The notes: generated by a model from the sequence alone, not told the origin. A DNA stretch of 64,000 bases from an uncultured Ruminococcus sp. (GCA_902785365.1 CACZYC010000009.1:1-64000), one strand, 5' to 3'; positions 16,538 to 26,366 are shown, counted from the first letter of the stretch. Numbers and translations: made by a program.

Positions 16538-18124
16538 TCACGTATTTATCGTGACTGCCTGGTAGCCGTAGCCTCGGCTGTAACCGTAGTACTCGCCTGT
16601 CGTAAGGCTTCCGTCCCACGGGTCAAGAATTTTGAAATCGCTGAGCTTGGTCCCTTTGCCGTTGTAGTCATAGAATGTGACATAATGATGAGACGAGTTG
16701 CCTATACTCAAAAGTCCCACGCAAGCCCGGTTCTTGTCAAGCGACGCTTTTATGGCTTTCAGCATAGACGATGCCGATGAAAAATACGTCTGTGTTCCGC
16801 CGTACCATGTGCATCCGCCCGGGCACCAGACGCTGATGGGTGTAATCTTGCTGCCCTTGACCTGATAGTAAGCGTAGCAGAACGCGTAGGCGCTGCACAT
16901 TACAGTTGAATCAGCGTAACTGTAATCAACCTGAGAGCCTATCTTGTCGGCGATATTTGCCATTGTTTTGTCGGATATGGGGTTCTTTTTGACATTTACT
17001 TTCAGCTTGATTGTATGACCGTTGACATTGACTTTCACGGTGGTTTTTCCGCGGCGCATACCCTTAATTTTGAGTGTTGCCGCATTTTTTTTGCTTGTAA
17101 TCTTGGCGTATTCCGTGTCGGTGTATACGTTGTCGATATCTGAGGCTTTGCCCTTGATTCCGAGCTTAACTGTCTCTCCGTTATCAACAGATACGAAAGT
17201 AACCTTTTCACCTTTAACAGTAAGATAGGGGTTTGTTGTTACGACAAACTTACGCTTAATCTTCAGCTTGCCGACCTTAACGCTGAGAGTGGTTGTGCCC
17301 TTGGTTTTTACAACCGCTTTGCCTTTACTTGTAACGGAAACAACCTTTGAGTTTGAGGATTTCCAACCTTTGACGTTCTTGCCCGCGACTTTGGCGTAGA
17401 AAACCGAACCGTTTAAAAAGTCAACAAGCTTGGCCTTGCGGTTATTCCTGTTATTCTTGCTTACGTTATAGATAGCCTTAACAGTGTGAGTTTTGGCATA
17501 GTTCAGCTTTGAGCTTACATCGCTCTGGGTTTTGGTAACGTCGTTGTACTTGAGAGCAGTGAACTTTGCGCATTTTTTACTGTTGACATATCCCGCGCAC
17601 TTTGAATTCAGCGTAACGTAAGAATTGACGACCAGCGTTGTCATCTTCTTGCAGTTATAGAAGCCCTTCTTGAGCACTTCGCTCTTTACGCCTTTGGCGA
17701 AGTACGCGCCCATAAACTTGACAGTTCTCAGAGACTTTAATCCGCAGAACGCCTTGGCGCGAATCTGTCTGATTTTGTACCCGTCAATTTCGGAAATAAC
17801 AGTAGTTTTGGGGAACTTGTCCTCACCAAGGTACTTGATGATATCAGCGTACGAAATATCTCCCTCTTGATAAACATAGAGTTTATAATTGCCGTCACTG
17901 CTGATAACCGTACCGCAGGGCGCAGCCGCCGCGGGCTCGGTTTCCGATTCTGTTTCGGTTGGTTCGCTGTTCTGTGTAACAGGCTGAGTATTCTCTTGTA
18001 CGGCATTTTCAGATACAGCCGCGCCGACGGGTTCCGCTTTGTCGGAAGTCTCCGCCGCGAACACGAATGTCATACCCGAAAACGCTATGACAACCGCGAC
18101 AAATATAGATAATAATGGTTTCAT
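16538..18124 (-). CDS. Secreted multidomain protein: LRR-like, Ig-like and C39-like peptidase
   Basis: This is a 528-residue exported protein. A signal peptide (MKPLLSIFVAVVIAFSGMTFVFA) is followed by a Glu/Thr-rich linker (to about 70) and a leucine-rich BspA-like segment (AFCGLKSLRTVKFMGAYF). Repetitive Lys-rich Ig-like (Big_2) modules follow, with SSNSKVVSVTSKGKAVVKT. The C terminus resembles a papain-fold C39-like domain: Cys in STVMCSAYAF near residue 409, His in SSHHYVTFYD near 478 and Asp in KILDPWDG. A cell-wall or host-facing protease role is inferred. An RBS (AGGAGAAC) precedes the ATG. It is monocistronic between repeat clusters. Confidence 0.75.
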   Translation of the reverse strand: MKPLLSIFVAVVIAFSGMTFVFAAETSDKAEPVGAAVSENAVQENTQPVTQNSEPTETESETEPAAAAPCGTVISSDGNYKLYVYQEGDISYADIIKYLGEDKFPKTTVISEIDGYKIRQIRAKAFCGLKSLRTVKFMGAYFAKGVKSEVLKKGFYNCKKMTTLVVNSYVTLNSKCAGYVNSKKCAKFTALKYNDVTKTQSDVSSKLNYAKTHTVKAIYNVSKNNRNNRKAKLVDFLNGSVFYAKVAGKNVKGWKSSNSKVVSVTSKGKAVVKTKGTTTLSVKVGKLKIKRKFVVTTNPYLTVKGEKVTFVSVDNGETVKLGIKGKASDIDNVYTDTEYAKITSKKNAATLKIKGMRRGKTTVKVNVNGHTIKLKVNVKKNPISDKTMANIADKIGSQVDYSYADSTVMCSAYAFCYAYYQVKGSKITPISVWCPGGCTWYGGTQTYFSSASSMLKAIKASLDKNRACVGLLSIGNSSHHYVTFYDYNGKGTKLSDFKILDPWDGSLTTGEYYGYSRGYGYQAVTINT

Positions 18125-18516
18125 AATCCTGTTCTCCTAAATCAAAAGAAAGCTTGAAACAAGCTCGGATTTTTTTCACGCATCTTTTTAATCATACCAT
18201 AATTTACCTTCAAATTCAACTATTATGCAGATAATATGCGGGTTTGAGGGTTTTTTTGTGAATATTAGCTTTTATATTTCCACATATGTTATAATATGTT
18301 CTACAAACTATATAAATCAGTTGTCAGTATTCAGTGGGCAGTGGTCAGTAGTCAGTGATCAGTGGTCAGTTAATGTCGAGAACAAAGAAACTGCTAACTT
18401 AAAAGTTTAATTCCCAAACTATTTATATTCATCTAATACTATAAAACAAAGTCTTAGGCTCTGCGTAGAACCTAAGACTTTTAGTTTGTCAAAAAATGTT
18501 TTTGGATAGAGCGCAA
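18125..18516. repeat. Intergenic region with CAGT heptamers and AAGTCTTAGG hairpin
   Basis: No gene is seen. CAGTGGTCAGTAGTCAGTG heptamers fill about 18318-18372, followed by the AATGTCGAGAACAAAG...AACTATTTATA element (18374-18436) and an AAGTCTTAGG hairpin (18450-18486). Confidence 0.7.
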
Positions 18517-18744
18517 GCCCTCCCTTGGGGGAGGGTGGGCTTTTTGCCGTCTTGTCCGGCAAAAAGGTCGGGAGAGGGTCAACTTTAGAAACGCTCGTTT
18601 TATCAAATGTTAGATTTAATACTTTTATCAAGTGGACCCTCTTCAGTCAGCGCAAGCGCTGACAGCTTTTCCCTAGCGGGAGACGGCAACCCTTTTGTCA
18701 CTTCGTGACATTTCCCCTAGCAGGGGAATTTCCCAAGGGAAGCC
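18517..18744 (+). repeat. Nested-palindrome intergenic repeat, copy C (with extra module)
   Basis: Outer arms GCCCTCCCTTGGGGGAGGG and CCCAAGGGAAGCC and the inner GAGAGGGTCAACTTTAG arm are as in copy A. The right hairpin is GTCAGCGcaaGCGCTGAC. About 60 extra bases before the right arm contain a second hairpin GTCACttcGTGAC flanked by CCCTAGCGGGAGACGG and CCCTAGCAGGGG. Confidence 0.85.
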
Positions 18745-18765
18745 TTCTTTCTCACTGAGAACTGC

Positions 18766-20027
18766 TCACTTCTTCGTCTTTTTGCTCTTGGCTTTACTCC
18801 ACTTTGAATAGAATTTTGTGGCGTTGAACGAGCGGTAGGTTCTTACTCTTACGTAGTACTTTTTGCCGCCCTTGAGCTTCTTGATAGCCTTTGAACTCTT
18901 TTTCTTACCCTTGACGGTGATCATCTTAGCCTTTTTGAACTTGGAATTCGTGCTGTATTGAATCTGATAGCCCGAAGTCTTTTTGGACTTTTTCGCCCAC
19001 TTAACCGCCAGTCCCTTTGAACGGGATGTCAGCTTGTTGATTTTGGTAGCGGGCGGATTGGGCGAGCTCTTGACCTTTATGGTAACAGGCTCAAAGCCGC
19101 TGTTGCCCGTAAACGCCACCGCGTAGGGATAGGCTTGAGTCATGTAGTAGACCGTATATGTAGGAGACTGTGACACAAATTAGTTACGCCCGTATTGCCC
19201 TGACCTGTCCAGTAAAGTGTTCTTACTGACGGGCTGAACTTCGCGCCCGAAGCGAGCCATTTTTTAAAGCTGTATGTTTTTCCGTCGATATTTTGTTTGC
19301 CCAGAGCAAATGTCGGAATAGTATAGTTTTGCCATGTATTTGTAAAAGTACCCTTGGAAATCTTGATTGTTCCGCCGCCGAAGTGCATAAGCGCGAACAT
19401 ATATCTGCCGATGAATTTACCGCCGTTTATGTAAAGCTTGCCGCTGCTCGCTGTTGAGGCGCCGACAAACTCGCCGTCAAATGTACCGCCGTTTACTACG
19501 CATTTTCCGCCGCCGACATACAAGCCAACGGGGTTATTTGTGCCGTCGCTTCTGCCGAGGTAGTAGCCGCTCTTTATATTAAGGCTGCCCTTTGTCATTT
19601 CGATAGCGCCGAAGTTATACGAGCGTATACTCGGGTGCGACATAGTCTGTTTTTTCGCCTTGGAGTCTTTGATGGTAACATTAGCTCCGCGGTTGGATAT
19701 AACGGTAACTCTGGAGTCTGTACTCTGGAGCGTATGGCCGTTGAGGTCGATTGTAAATTTACCCTTTGTCAGAAGGACATATCCGTACTCGTCGTTGGGC
19801 AAATCCGTGGCAAGGTCCATATCATTGCAAAGCTTATAGGTGTTGCCGGGGCCGAAGCCTTTGTTCTTCCAGTTGATGTTACGCATCTGAGCGGGTGTTT
19901 TGATTTTGATAGTTTTAGCGTCCGCCTTTGTACCCGACAAAAGCATAAAAGCGATTACCGCGATAAGCGCGAACGTAATTGTCGCCAAAACACGCACATA
20001 TCTCTTGTTTAATGCCTGTTTAATCAT
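18766..20027 (-). pseudogene. Secreted beta-helix / FN3-like protein, frameshifted
   Basis: Two overlapping frames form one gene. The 5' part (20027 to about 19180) has an N-terminal membrane/signal segment (VLATITFALIAVIAFMLL) and repeats of IDLNGHTLQS, VVNGGTFDGEF and LYINGGKFIG, typical of right-handed beta-helix proteins. The 3' part (to 18766) has a Lys-rich fibronectin type III-like module (KGLAVKWAKKSKKTSGYQIQY, YYVRVRTYR). Removing one base near GGCGTAACTAATTTGTGTCA (19170-19195) joins GNTGVTN to VSQSPTYTVYY in one frame. This is a real mutation or a base error. An RBS (GGAGG) precedes 20027. Confidence 0.75.
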
Positions 20028-20271
20028 AGAAAATCCCTCCTGCTTTTAATTATATTACTCTCAGAGATTTTTTTCAATATACTAAATATACATAATTTTG
20101 TTCACGTTTTTGTCAACATAACCCGACAAACGCAAACTGTCCTTTAAAAATTATAAAAAACTGTCTATTTATTAATGACAGTTTTATGATATTATGTTAT
20201 CATAGTTTGAGAGAAAACTATTTATCTCGAGGTAATTTATTATGAAAAAAAATTCATCAAGGAGGCGCGAT

Positions 20272-20820
20272 ATGCAATATGTAAACGCAAAATCAAAACA
20301 AAACATCCACGCGCGCATAATAGTGCTCACCGCTCTGTTTGCAGCGCTGACAACCGTATCAACAATGACAATTAAAGTCCCGACCGTAACGGGATATATA
20401 CACCCAGGCGACAGTATGATTTATCTGGGCGCGTGTGTGCTGCCCGGTCCCTACGGAATAATCGCGGGCGCGCTCGGCGGCGGACTTGCCGACCTGCTTT
20501 CGGGTTATCCGCACTGGATACTCCCCACGGCGATTATCAAAGGGCTCAACGCTGTTCCGTTCATTATAGCGTGCTATATTCAGGCAAAAAGGAATAAGAA
20601 CAACCGCATTGTAAACCCCTTGACTTCTCTGGCTCTTATTCCCTCCTCAATTATTACAATAGCGGGCTACTTCACGGCTCACCTTTTTATGAAGGACTTC
20701 GGCTACGCCGTTGCGGCTGTTCCGAACGAGGTCTTTCAGGTTGCCGCCGCCGCGGCGCTGTTTATAGCTCTCGGCTTCGGACTTGACGGAATTAAGTTCA
20801 AGAGCAGAGTGATTAAATAG
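20272..20820 (+). CDS. ECF transporter S component
   Basis: This is a substrate-binding membrane subunit of an energy-coupling-factor vitamin transporter, which would work with shared EcfA/A'/T encoded elsewhere. The 182-residue protein has five or six hydrophobic segments and the family start ARIIVLTALFAALTTVSTMT, followed by IHPGDSMIYLGACVLPGPYG and GGGLADLLSGYP. The start at 20272 (MQYVNAKSK) has AAGGAGG 6 bases upstream; the frame from 20242 would put that site inside. It resembles the COG4720 group, often linked to pyrimidine or vitamin precursors, but the substrate cannot be told. No riboswitch is visible upstream. Confidence 0.88.
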   Translation: MQYVNAKSKQNIHARIIVLTALFAALTTVSTMTIKVPTVTGYIHPGDSMIYLGACVLPGPYGIIAGALGGGLADLLSGYPHWILPTAIIKGLNAVPFIIACYIQAKRNKNNRIVNPLTSLALIPSSIITIAGYFTAHLFMKDFGYAVAAVPNEVFQVAAAAALFIALGFGLDGIKFKSRVIK

Positions 20821-20911
20821 CGGTCAGTGGTCAGTAGTCAGTGGTCATTTAATCGTAGGGGAGTCCGTCTCGGGCTCCCTTTTATCTATGAAAAAGATAG
20901 TTAGTGTGAAA

Positions 20912-21137
20912 GCCCTCCCTTGGGGGAGGGTGGGCTTTTTGCCGTCTTGTTCGGCAAAAAGGTCGGGAGAGGGTCAACTTTAGAAATGTTTGTTTTATTA
21001 AACGTTAGGTTTTAATCTTTTTTAAGTGGACCCCCTCAGTCTCACTACGCTCGACAGCTTTCCTTTGCAGGAGACGGCAAACCCTCTGTCGCATTCGCGA
21101 CATCTCCCTTAGTAAGGGAGTCTCCCCAAGGGAAGCC
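20912..21137 (+). repeat. Nested-palindrome intergenic repeat, copy D (with extra module)
   Basis: It has the same arms as copy A. The right hairpin is GTCTCACTACGCTCGAC. It carries the same kind of extra module as copy C, here with GTCGCattcGCGAC between GCAGGAGACGGCAAACCC and CCCTTAGTAAGGGAG. 20821-20911 holds CAGTGGTCAGTAGTCAGTGG heptamers and 21138-21250 more of them. No gene is in this gap. Confidence 0.85.
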
Positions 21138-21252
21138 TTATTTACAACTGCCCACTGACCACTGACCACTGGCTACAGCCTTTTCGTCATTGTGCACAAA
21201 AGTCGAGCAGTTATTTTGTATGGGTTTACGGCGTTATTTTTCCTTTAAGCTA

Positions 21253-21281
21253 TTGTGCGATTTACACAAAAATGGTATAAT
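21253..21281 (+). promoter_or_regulatory. Promoter of the EF-G paralog gene
   Basis: TTGTGC (21253-21258), a 17-base spacer and TATAAT (21276-21281), 64 bases before the TTG start. Confidence 0.65.
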
Positions 21282-21345
21282 TTTTAGGTAATTCGTCTGC
21301 AATTTCAGTAGATTGCAAATTTTTTAATGAAAGGGCTGTATCGCT

Positions 21346-23409
21346 TTGAAACAGTATAACGCTAACAACATTCTTAATTTAGCTTTCGCGGGACACGCGG
21401 GCTGCGGTAAAACTTCTCTTGCCGAGTCCATGCTTTTCCTCGCAAAGGCTTCCGACCGTCTCGGTAAAGTAGCCGACGGCAACACAGTGCTTGACTATGA
21501 CGCTGAGGAAATCAAACGTCAGGTTTCCCTGATGACAGCGGTTGCTCCTCTCGAGTGGAAAAACACTAAAATCAATATCATCGACACTCCCGGTCTTTTC
21601 GACTTTGAGGGAGGCGTTGCCGAAGGTATGCGCGCCGCCGACTCGGCTATTGTAGTTGTATCGGGCAAGGACGGTATTGATGTCGGTACCGAAAAGGCTG
21701 TTAAAGCCGCCAAGAAACAGAATCTGGCTAAGATTTTCTTTGTAAACGGTGTTTGTGACGAGAACGCCCGTTTCTATGATGTATTTGAAAGTTTAAAATC
21801 AACATTCGGAGCGTCTGTATGCCCCGTTGTTGTTCCTTATATTGAGAACGGCAAGGCTGACATTTATGTAAATCTCTTTGAGTTCCGCGCTTATAAATAC
21901 GAAAAAGGCACAGCAACTCCCACAGATATGCCCGCTCTCGGCGACCGTCTTGAAGGTTTGAGAGAGGCTATCAAGGAAGCCGTAGCCGAAACAAGCGAGG
22001 AAATGCTCGACAAGTTCCTCGAGGGCGAGGAGTTCACTCCCGAGGAAATCATCACAGGTCTTTCCCAGGGCGTTAAGGACGGTTCAATCTGTCCCGTATT
22101 CTGCGGCGACGCTCAGAATATGGCGGCTATCGATATGTTCCTCAACTCTCTCATCTGGCTTGCTCCCAAGGCTGACAGCGGCACAGAGACAGGCGCCGAC
22201 CCCAACGGCGACCCCGTTGAAATCTCCGTAAGCGCTGACGGCGCGGCGGCGGGTATCGTGTTCAAGACTGTATCCGACCCGTTCGTAGGCAAGCTCTCCT
22301 ACATCAAGGCTATATCGGGTAAAATCTCATCGGATGTTCCCGTTATCAATATGCGTACAGGCGAAAACGTAAGAATCACAAAGGTTCTCACAATTCGCGG
22401 CAAAAAGCAGGAGGACGCTCAGTACATCGGCGCGGGCGACATCGGCGCTATCCCGAAGCTCAACGACGTCAAGACAGGCGACACTCTCTGCTCACCTCTG
22501 AGAAAGGTTACACTCAAGGGTGTTGAATATCCCGTAGCCTCCTACTCTCAGGCTATCAAGCCCAAGACAAAGGGCGACGAGGACAAGGTTGCTCAGGCTG
22601 TCAAGAAGATTATGGAGGAAGATCCCTCAATCAAGTACTTCCACAATCACGAAACTCACGAGATGTTGGTTTACGGTCTCGGTGAGCAGCACCTCGATGT
22701 AGTTGTATCCAAGATTAAGTCAAAGTATAATGTAGACGCTATGCTCGACACTCCCAAGATTGCTTATCGCGAGACTATCCGCAAGCCTGTTAAGGTTCAG
22801 GGACGTCACAAGAAGCAGTCGGGCGGTCACGGCCAGTTCGGCGACGTCTGGATTGAGTTCTCACCCTGCGACAGCGACGGTCTCGAGTTCAGCGAGAGCG
22901 TTGTAGGCGGCGCGGTTCCCAAGGGCTTCTTCCCCGCTGTTGAAAAAGGTCTGCGCGACGCAATCCTTCACGGTCCTCTCGCGGGTTATCCCGTAGTAGG
23001 GCTCAAGGCTAACCTCTACGACGGTTCCTATCACCCCGTAGACAGCTCCGAGATGGCGTTCAAGATGGCGGCTAACATCGCTTACAAGAACGGTATGCCT
23101 CAGGCATCCCCCACACTGCTTGAGCCTTACGGCACACTTGAGGCTACAGTGCCCGACGCCAACATGGGCGACGTTATGGGCGAAGTCAACAAGCGCCGCG
23201 GCCGTGTTATGGGTATGAACCCCGCGGAGGAAAAGGGTATGCAGGTTGTTGAGGCTGAGGTTCCCGAGTCCGAGATGAGCGATTTCGCTACATTCATCCG
23301 TCAGTGCACACAGGGACGCGGTAGCTACACATTTGAGTTTGTACGTTACGAGGATTGCCCCGCCAACGTAGCTCAGAAGGTTATCGACGCCGCAAAGACC
23401 GACGAATAA
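21346..23409 (+). CDS. Elongation factor G-like GTPase (EF-G paralog)
   Basis: This is a 687-residue translational GTPase with EF-G domain order: GTPase, domain II, then III-V (PKSGGHGQFGDVWIEF-like domain IV segment and the C-terminal domain with VNKRRGRVMGM). G1 is AGHAGCGKTSL. Other motifs diverge from canonical EF-G: DTPGHVDF is DTPGLFDF, replacing the catalytic His by Leu, and the NKMD guanine-specificity motif reads FVNGVCDENA. It is therefore one of the secondary EF-G-like proteins of Clostridia and not the main fusA, which is normally in the str operon. Start is TTG with AAAGGG upstream. Its cellular role is not established. Confidence 0.88.
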   Translation: MKQYNANNILNLAFAGHAGCGKTSLAESMLFLAKASDRLGKVADGNTVLDYDAEEIKRQVSLMTAVAPLEWKNTKINIIDTPGLFDFEGGVAEGMRAADSAIVVVSGKDGIDVGTEKAVKAAKKQNLAKIFFVNGVCDENARFYDVFESLKSTFGASVCPVVVPYIENGKADIYVNLFEFRAYKYEKGTATPTDMPALGDRLEGLREAIKEAVAETSEEMLDKFLEGEEFTPEEIITGLSQGVKDGSICPVFCGDAQNMAAIDMFLNSLIWLAPKADSGTETGADPNGDPVEISVSADGAAAGIVFKTVSDPFVGKLSYIKAISGKISSDVPVINMRTGENVRITKVLTIRGKKQEDAQYIGAGDIGAIPKLNDVKTGDTLCSPLRKVTLKGVEYPVASYSQAIKPKTKGDEDKVAQAVKKIMEEDPSIKYFHNHETHEMLVYGLGEQHLDVVVSKIKSKYNVDAMLDTPKIAYRETIRKPVKVQGRHKKQSGGHGQFGDVWIEFSPCDSDGLEFSESVVGGAVPKGFFPAVEKGLRDAILHGPLAGYPVVGLKANLYDGSYHPVDSSEMAFKMAANIAYKNGMPQASPTLLEPYGTLEATVPDANMGDVMGEVNKRRGRVMGMNPAEEKGMQVVEAEVPESEMSDFATFIRQCTQGRGSYTFEFVRYEDCPANVAQKVIDAAKTDE

Positions 23410-23453
23410 CTCACAGCCTTATAAGGTTATGAAAAATAGGTAAAACGGCTGAA

Positions 23454-23531
23454 GGTCGGCTTGGATTTTTCCGAGCCGACCTGACTAATTTTATTCAGAA
23501 TCAAGCAGAGCGGATTCCGCTCTGTTTTTTT
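23454..23531 (+). terminator. Two hairpins ending the EF-G-like gene
   Basis: A first stem GGTCGGCT...AGCCGACC (23454-23482) lacks a T-tract. A second, CAGAGCGG-ATT-CCGCTCTG followed by seven T (23506-23531), is a strong intrinsic terminator. Confidence 0.88.
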
Positions 23532-23636
23532 GCGCGCTTTTTATGTGAGCGTTTAGCGCCATATTATGCAAATTGTTCACTTTTATGTTATATTTTTATA
23601 TACGATTGTCTATTCATATGAAATTATCTGTTTTAT

Positions 23637-23666
23637 TTGACATCGATGTGAATGAGGGTGTAAAAT
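23637..23666 (+). promoter_or_regulatory. Promoter of the GLUG-repeat surface protein gene
   Basis: TTGACA (23637-23642), 18 bases and TAAAAT (23661-23666), 57 bases before the ATG at 23723. Confidence 0.65.
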
Positions 23667-23722
23667 ATACACATAATAGGGGATAATGGTTAAATATTGT
23701 TGAATTCAGGAGGAAATGATTT

Positions 23723-26206
23723 ATGAAAAGATTGAAAAAGCCAATTTCAGCTCTGCTGGCTTTGGTGATAATGGTCGGCATTTTGTGCGTCGCGCCTTTC
23801 AACGCTTTCGCGACAGGAAACACGTGGGATCCCGACCACGGCGTTTACGACATCAGCACCGAGGATGACTTATTCGCCTTTAAGGATTCCCTGTGGGAGG
23901 ACGTACAGGCGAAAAACTATTACAGCGGAATTACAGTCGAACTGAAGGACGATATCACGCTGACAAAAGACTGGGACACCCTGTCGGTCACTAACGACGC
24001 CGAATTCAGGGGTTGATTTAACGGCAACGGTCACAAAATCAGCAACGCAAACATCGTGTCGACAGACAATTACTGCGGCTTTTTCCCCGTATTGAATGGC
24101 GCGGAAATCAATGATCTTACACTCGACAACGTTCGTATAACAAGCGGAAAAACCTATTCGGGCGCTTTTACGAGCTGGGTGTATGGTGATGACGTTTCCA
24201 TCACAAACTGCCACATTACGGGTGAGTCACAGGTTACGCGTTTGGCTTCTGTCTCGAGTTTCACAACCGTTGTGGCTGGTTTTGCGGCAGTTGTAAGCGG
24301 AGGTACTCTCAACGTTAATTCCTCCACCATTGGCGCGGACACAACCTTAACGGGTGATTTTGCCGCGGGCTTTGTCGGCTACGCCAATGGAGCCGATACA
24401 AAATTCACGGACTGCACAAACAGCGGAAGTATAAGCGACGAAGGTCTTAATGGCTATTATGACGTCAATTATGTCGGAATGGGCGGTATTATCGGCTACT
24501 CCGATCAGTCCAGTACAACAGAGATTAACAGATGCGCGAACCACGGAACGATTGACTCGAATAATGATGGTTCAACTGGAATCGGCGGCATAGCGGGCGC
24601 GTGCTTTAACTCGCTGATTATTAACTGCTACAACACCGCTGACCTCTCATGCAGGGACGTCCCAGGCATCGGCGGCATAGCGGGAGTTATCCGCGCGGAT
24701 GATGATTCCGAAGGCATGCCTAACCATATAGGAATGGTGCTGAACTGCTACAACGTCGGCGACATTACCGCTATTGATATGGATAGTTACAGCTCAATTG
24801 GCGGAGTTGTGGGCAGCCTTACCTGCGACGAAAGAGTAACCAATAATGTAGTAATAAAGAACGCCTATAGCTTTAGCGAGCTGACAGGCGACGGTGTCAT
24901 AGGCACTATTATCGGAGATATCTATTATTCGGCGGTTGACCATTCTTACGGAGCTGACAACACTGACCTGATTGGCACGATTCTGGAAGGCGATACAGCT
25001 AACAATGTCGGCTTCTTCTCCTCGGCGACTACCGATGGATATATCATCCCTGCTGAAATAAAGCTTGAGAACAACGTTGTGACTGTCACAAGGTCAGAGG
25101 CGTTGTCTAAAAACCTTCTAACTATACTTAACGACTGGGTAAACGAACAGAACGAAGCCGCGGGTGAGCAGAAATATCTCAGCTGGAAAATGACGAACCC
25201 CGCTTCCGAGGACGGATCCAAGGGAGTTACGGTTCACCCGATGTTCGGTGTTTTGGTTGAGCAAACTCTCAACTTCCACGTAAACGAGCCGAACGCCGCG
25301 GACAGGCTTTTCCGTGTATATAACGGTGACGCGAGCGAGGCTGAGGACACTACCGAATACACATTCACAAACGGTACAGTCGAAGCCTTCTACGACATCC
25401 CCTCTTTCGCGGGTGACGACTACGTTTTCGCGGGCTGGTACTATGACGCTGACGGCGACGAGGACGGCGACATTCCCTTTGAGTTTGACGCTACCCTCCC
25501 CGCTAACCTGACCGACGTTTACGCTCACTGGATTGAGGTCGGCGAGGTTGCTAAAGAGGACGGCGACGAAGGCAATGTAAGCGGCTTTGCGCTCCAGGGT
25601 GTTCAGATTCGTCCCGAAGCGCAGTTCGACCAAAACCTTGGAGAGTATTATTACGGCGGTCTGAGATTTGTAACCTCAATCAGCGAGAGCCTGCTTTCGA
25701 GCGTTGACGCTCTCTCGAATCAAACCGTAAACGGCAACAAGGTTGAGTACGGATATGTTACAGCCTCAATGGACATAGTTAACACGGTTACGGATGACGA
25801 CAGATTCTGTACTGATAAGAGCAAATACAAGATTCAGTACAAGGGTGAGAACGTCAACGGCGTTGATACTTTATTAGAAAACAAGACATCCGCACAAAGA
25901 CAGACGCCCAACAACTTCAGATATGTCACCAACGTTGACTGTACATCCAAAATGGGCAACTACGGCGGCAACGCCAGGATTAAGATTGACCACCAGAATT
26001 ACACCCATTACCGACTGGCGACATTTGTTGTGACATACCAGGACAAGGCCGAGGATATGACAAAGAATGTTGTGGCGAGAGCCTATATGCGTTACTACGA
26101 CGCTAACGGCTTGCTCAGAACATTCTACAACGACTACGACGGCACGAATGTTTACGGCGGATGCAGTACCAGCTATAACGACGCTTATACGTTGGCAGGA
26201 ATATAA
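23723..26206 (+). pseudogene. Secreted GLUG-repeat protein interrupted by in-frame TGA
   Basis: This reads as one gene with a TGA at 24014-24016 after EFRG. The same frame goes on with FNGNGHKISNANI, which is the usual continuation of this motif, so the codon most likely replaced TGG or another sense codon. The start has GGAGG and a signal peptide (KKPISALLALVIMVGILCVA, cleaved near AFA). The body holds GLUG-like repeats (GGIIGYSDQSS, GIGGIAGACFNS, SSIGGVVGSLT), then an InlB-like B repeat (YVFAGWYYDADGDE, TDVYAHW), and a C-terminal globular part. Downstream, 10 bases on, is the YxKPEI peptide gene. It may be inactive, read through, or a base error. Confidence 0.75.
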
Positions 26207-26216
26207 GGAGGATATT

Positions 26217-26366
26217 ATGAAACAGCAATATGTTAAACCTGAAATAATCACAGAAGTCCTCCTGCAGGAAGACGTGCTCAAAATGTCGACTGACACGGAC
26301 AACAGCTATGTTAATTCAACTAACATTTTTGACGACGGATTCTCTGTTGAAGATATTTTGATTTAA
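26217..26366 (+). CDS. Small YxKPEI-type peptide, function unknown
   Basis: A 49-residue acidic peptide starts MKQQYVKPEIITEVLLQEDV and ends in GFSVEDILI; the middle is rich in Ser, Thr, Asp and Asn. AAGGAGGATATT gives a near-perfect ribosome site. Small proteins with this N-terminal Y-x-x-P-E-I/L pattern and an E-D-V motif are common in Clostridia, and as I recall some lie near PqqD, HprK-like and S26 peptidase genes; such a trio occurs at 57.3-58.7 kb here. It has no Cys, signal peptide or membrane segment. It is cotranscribed with the GLUG protein and ends at a strong terminator. A precursor-peptide role is a guess. Confidence 0.7.
   Translation: MKQQYVKPEIITEVLLQEDVLKMSTDTDNSYVNSTNIFDDGFSVEDILI

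Noticed and set aside
23723..26206. Reassignment of TGA to Trp (alternative genetic code)
   Set aside because: Many intact genes in the window end in TGA with ATGA overlaps to the next gene (aroC, tyrA, aroE, murT), and Trp is encoded by TGG throughout.
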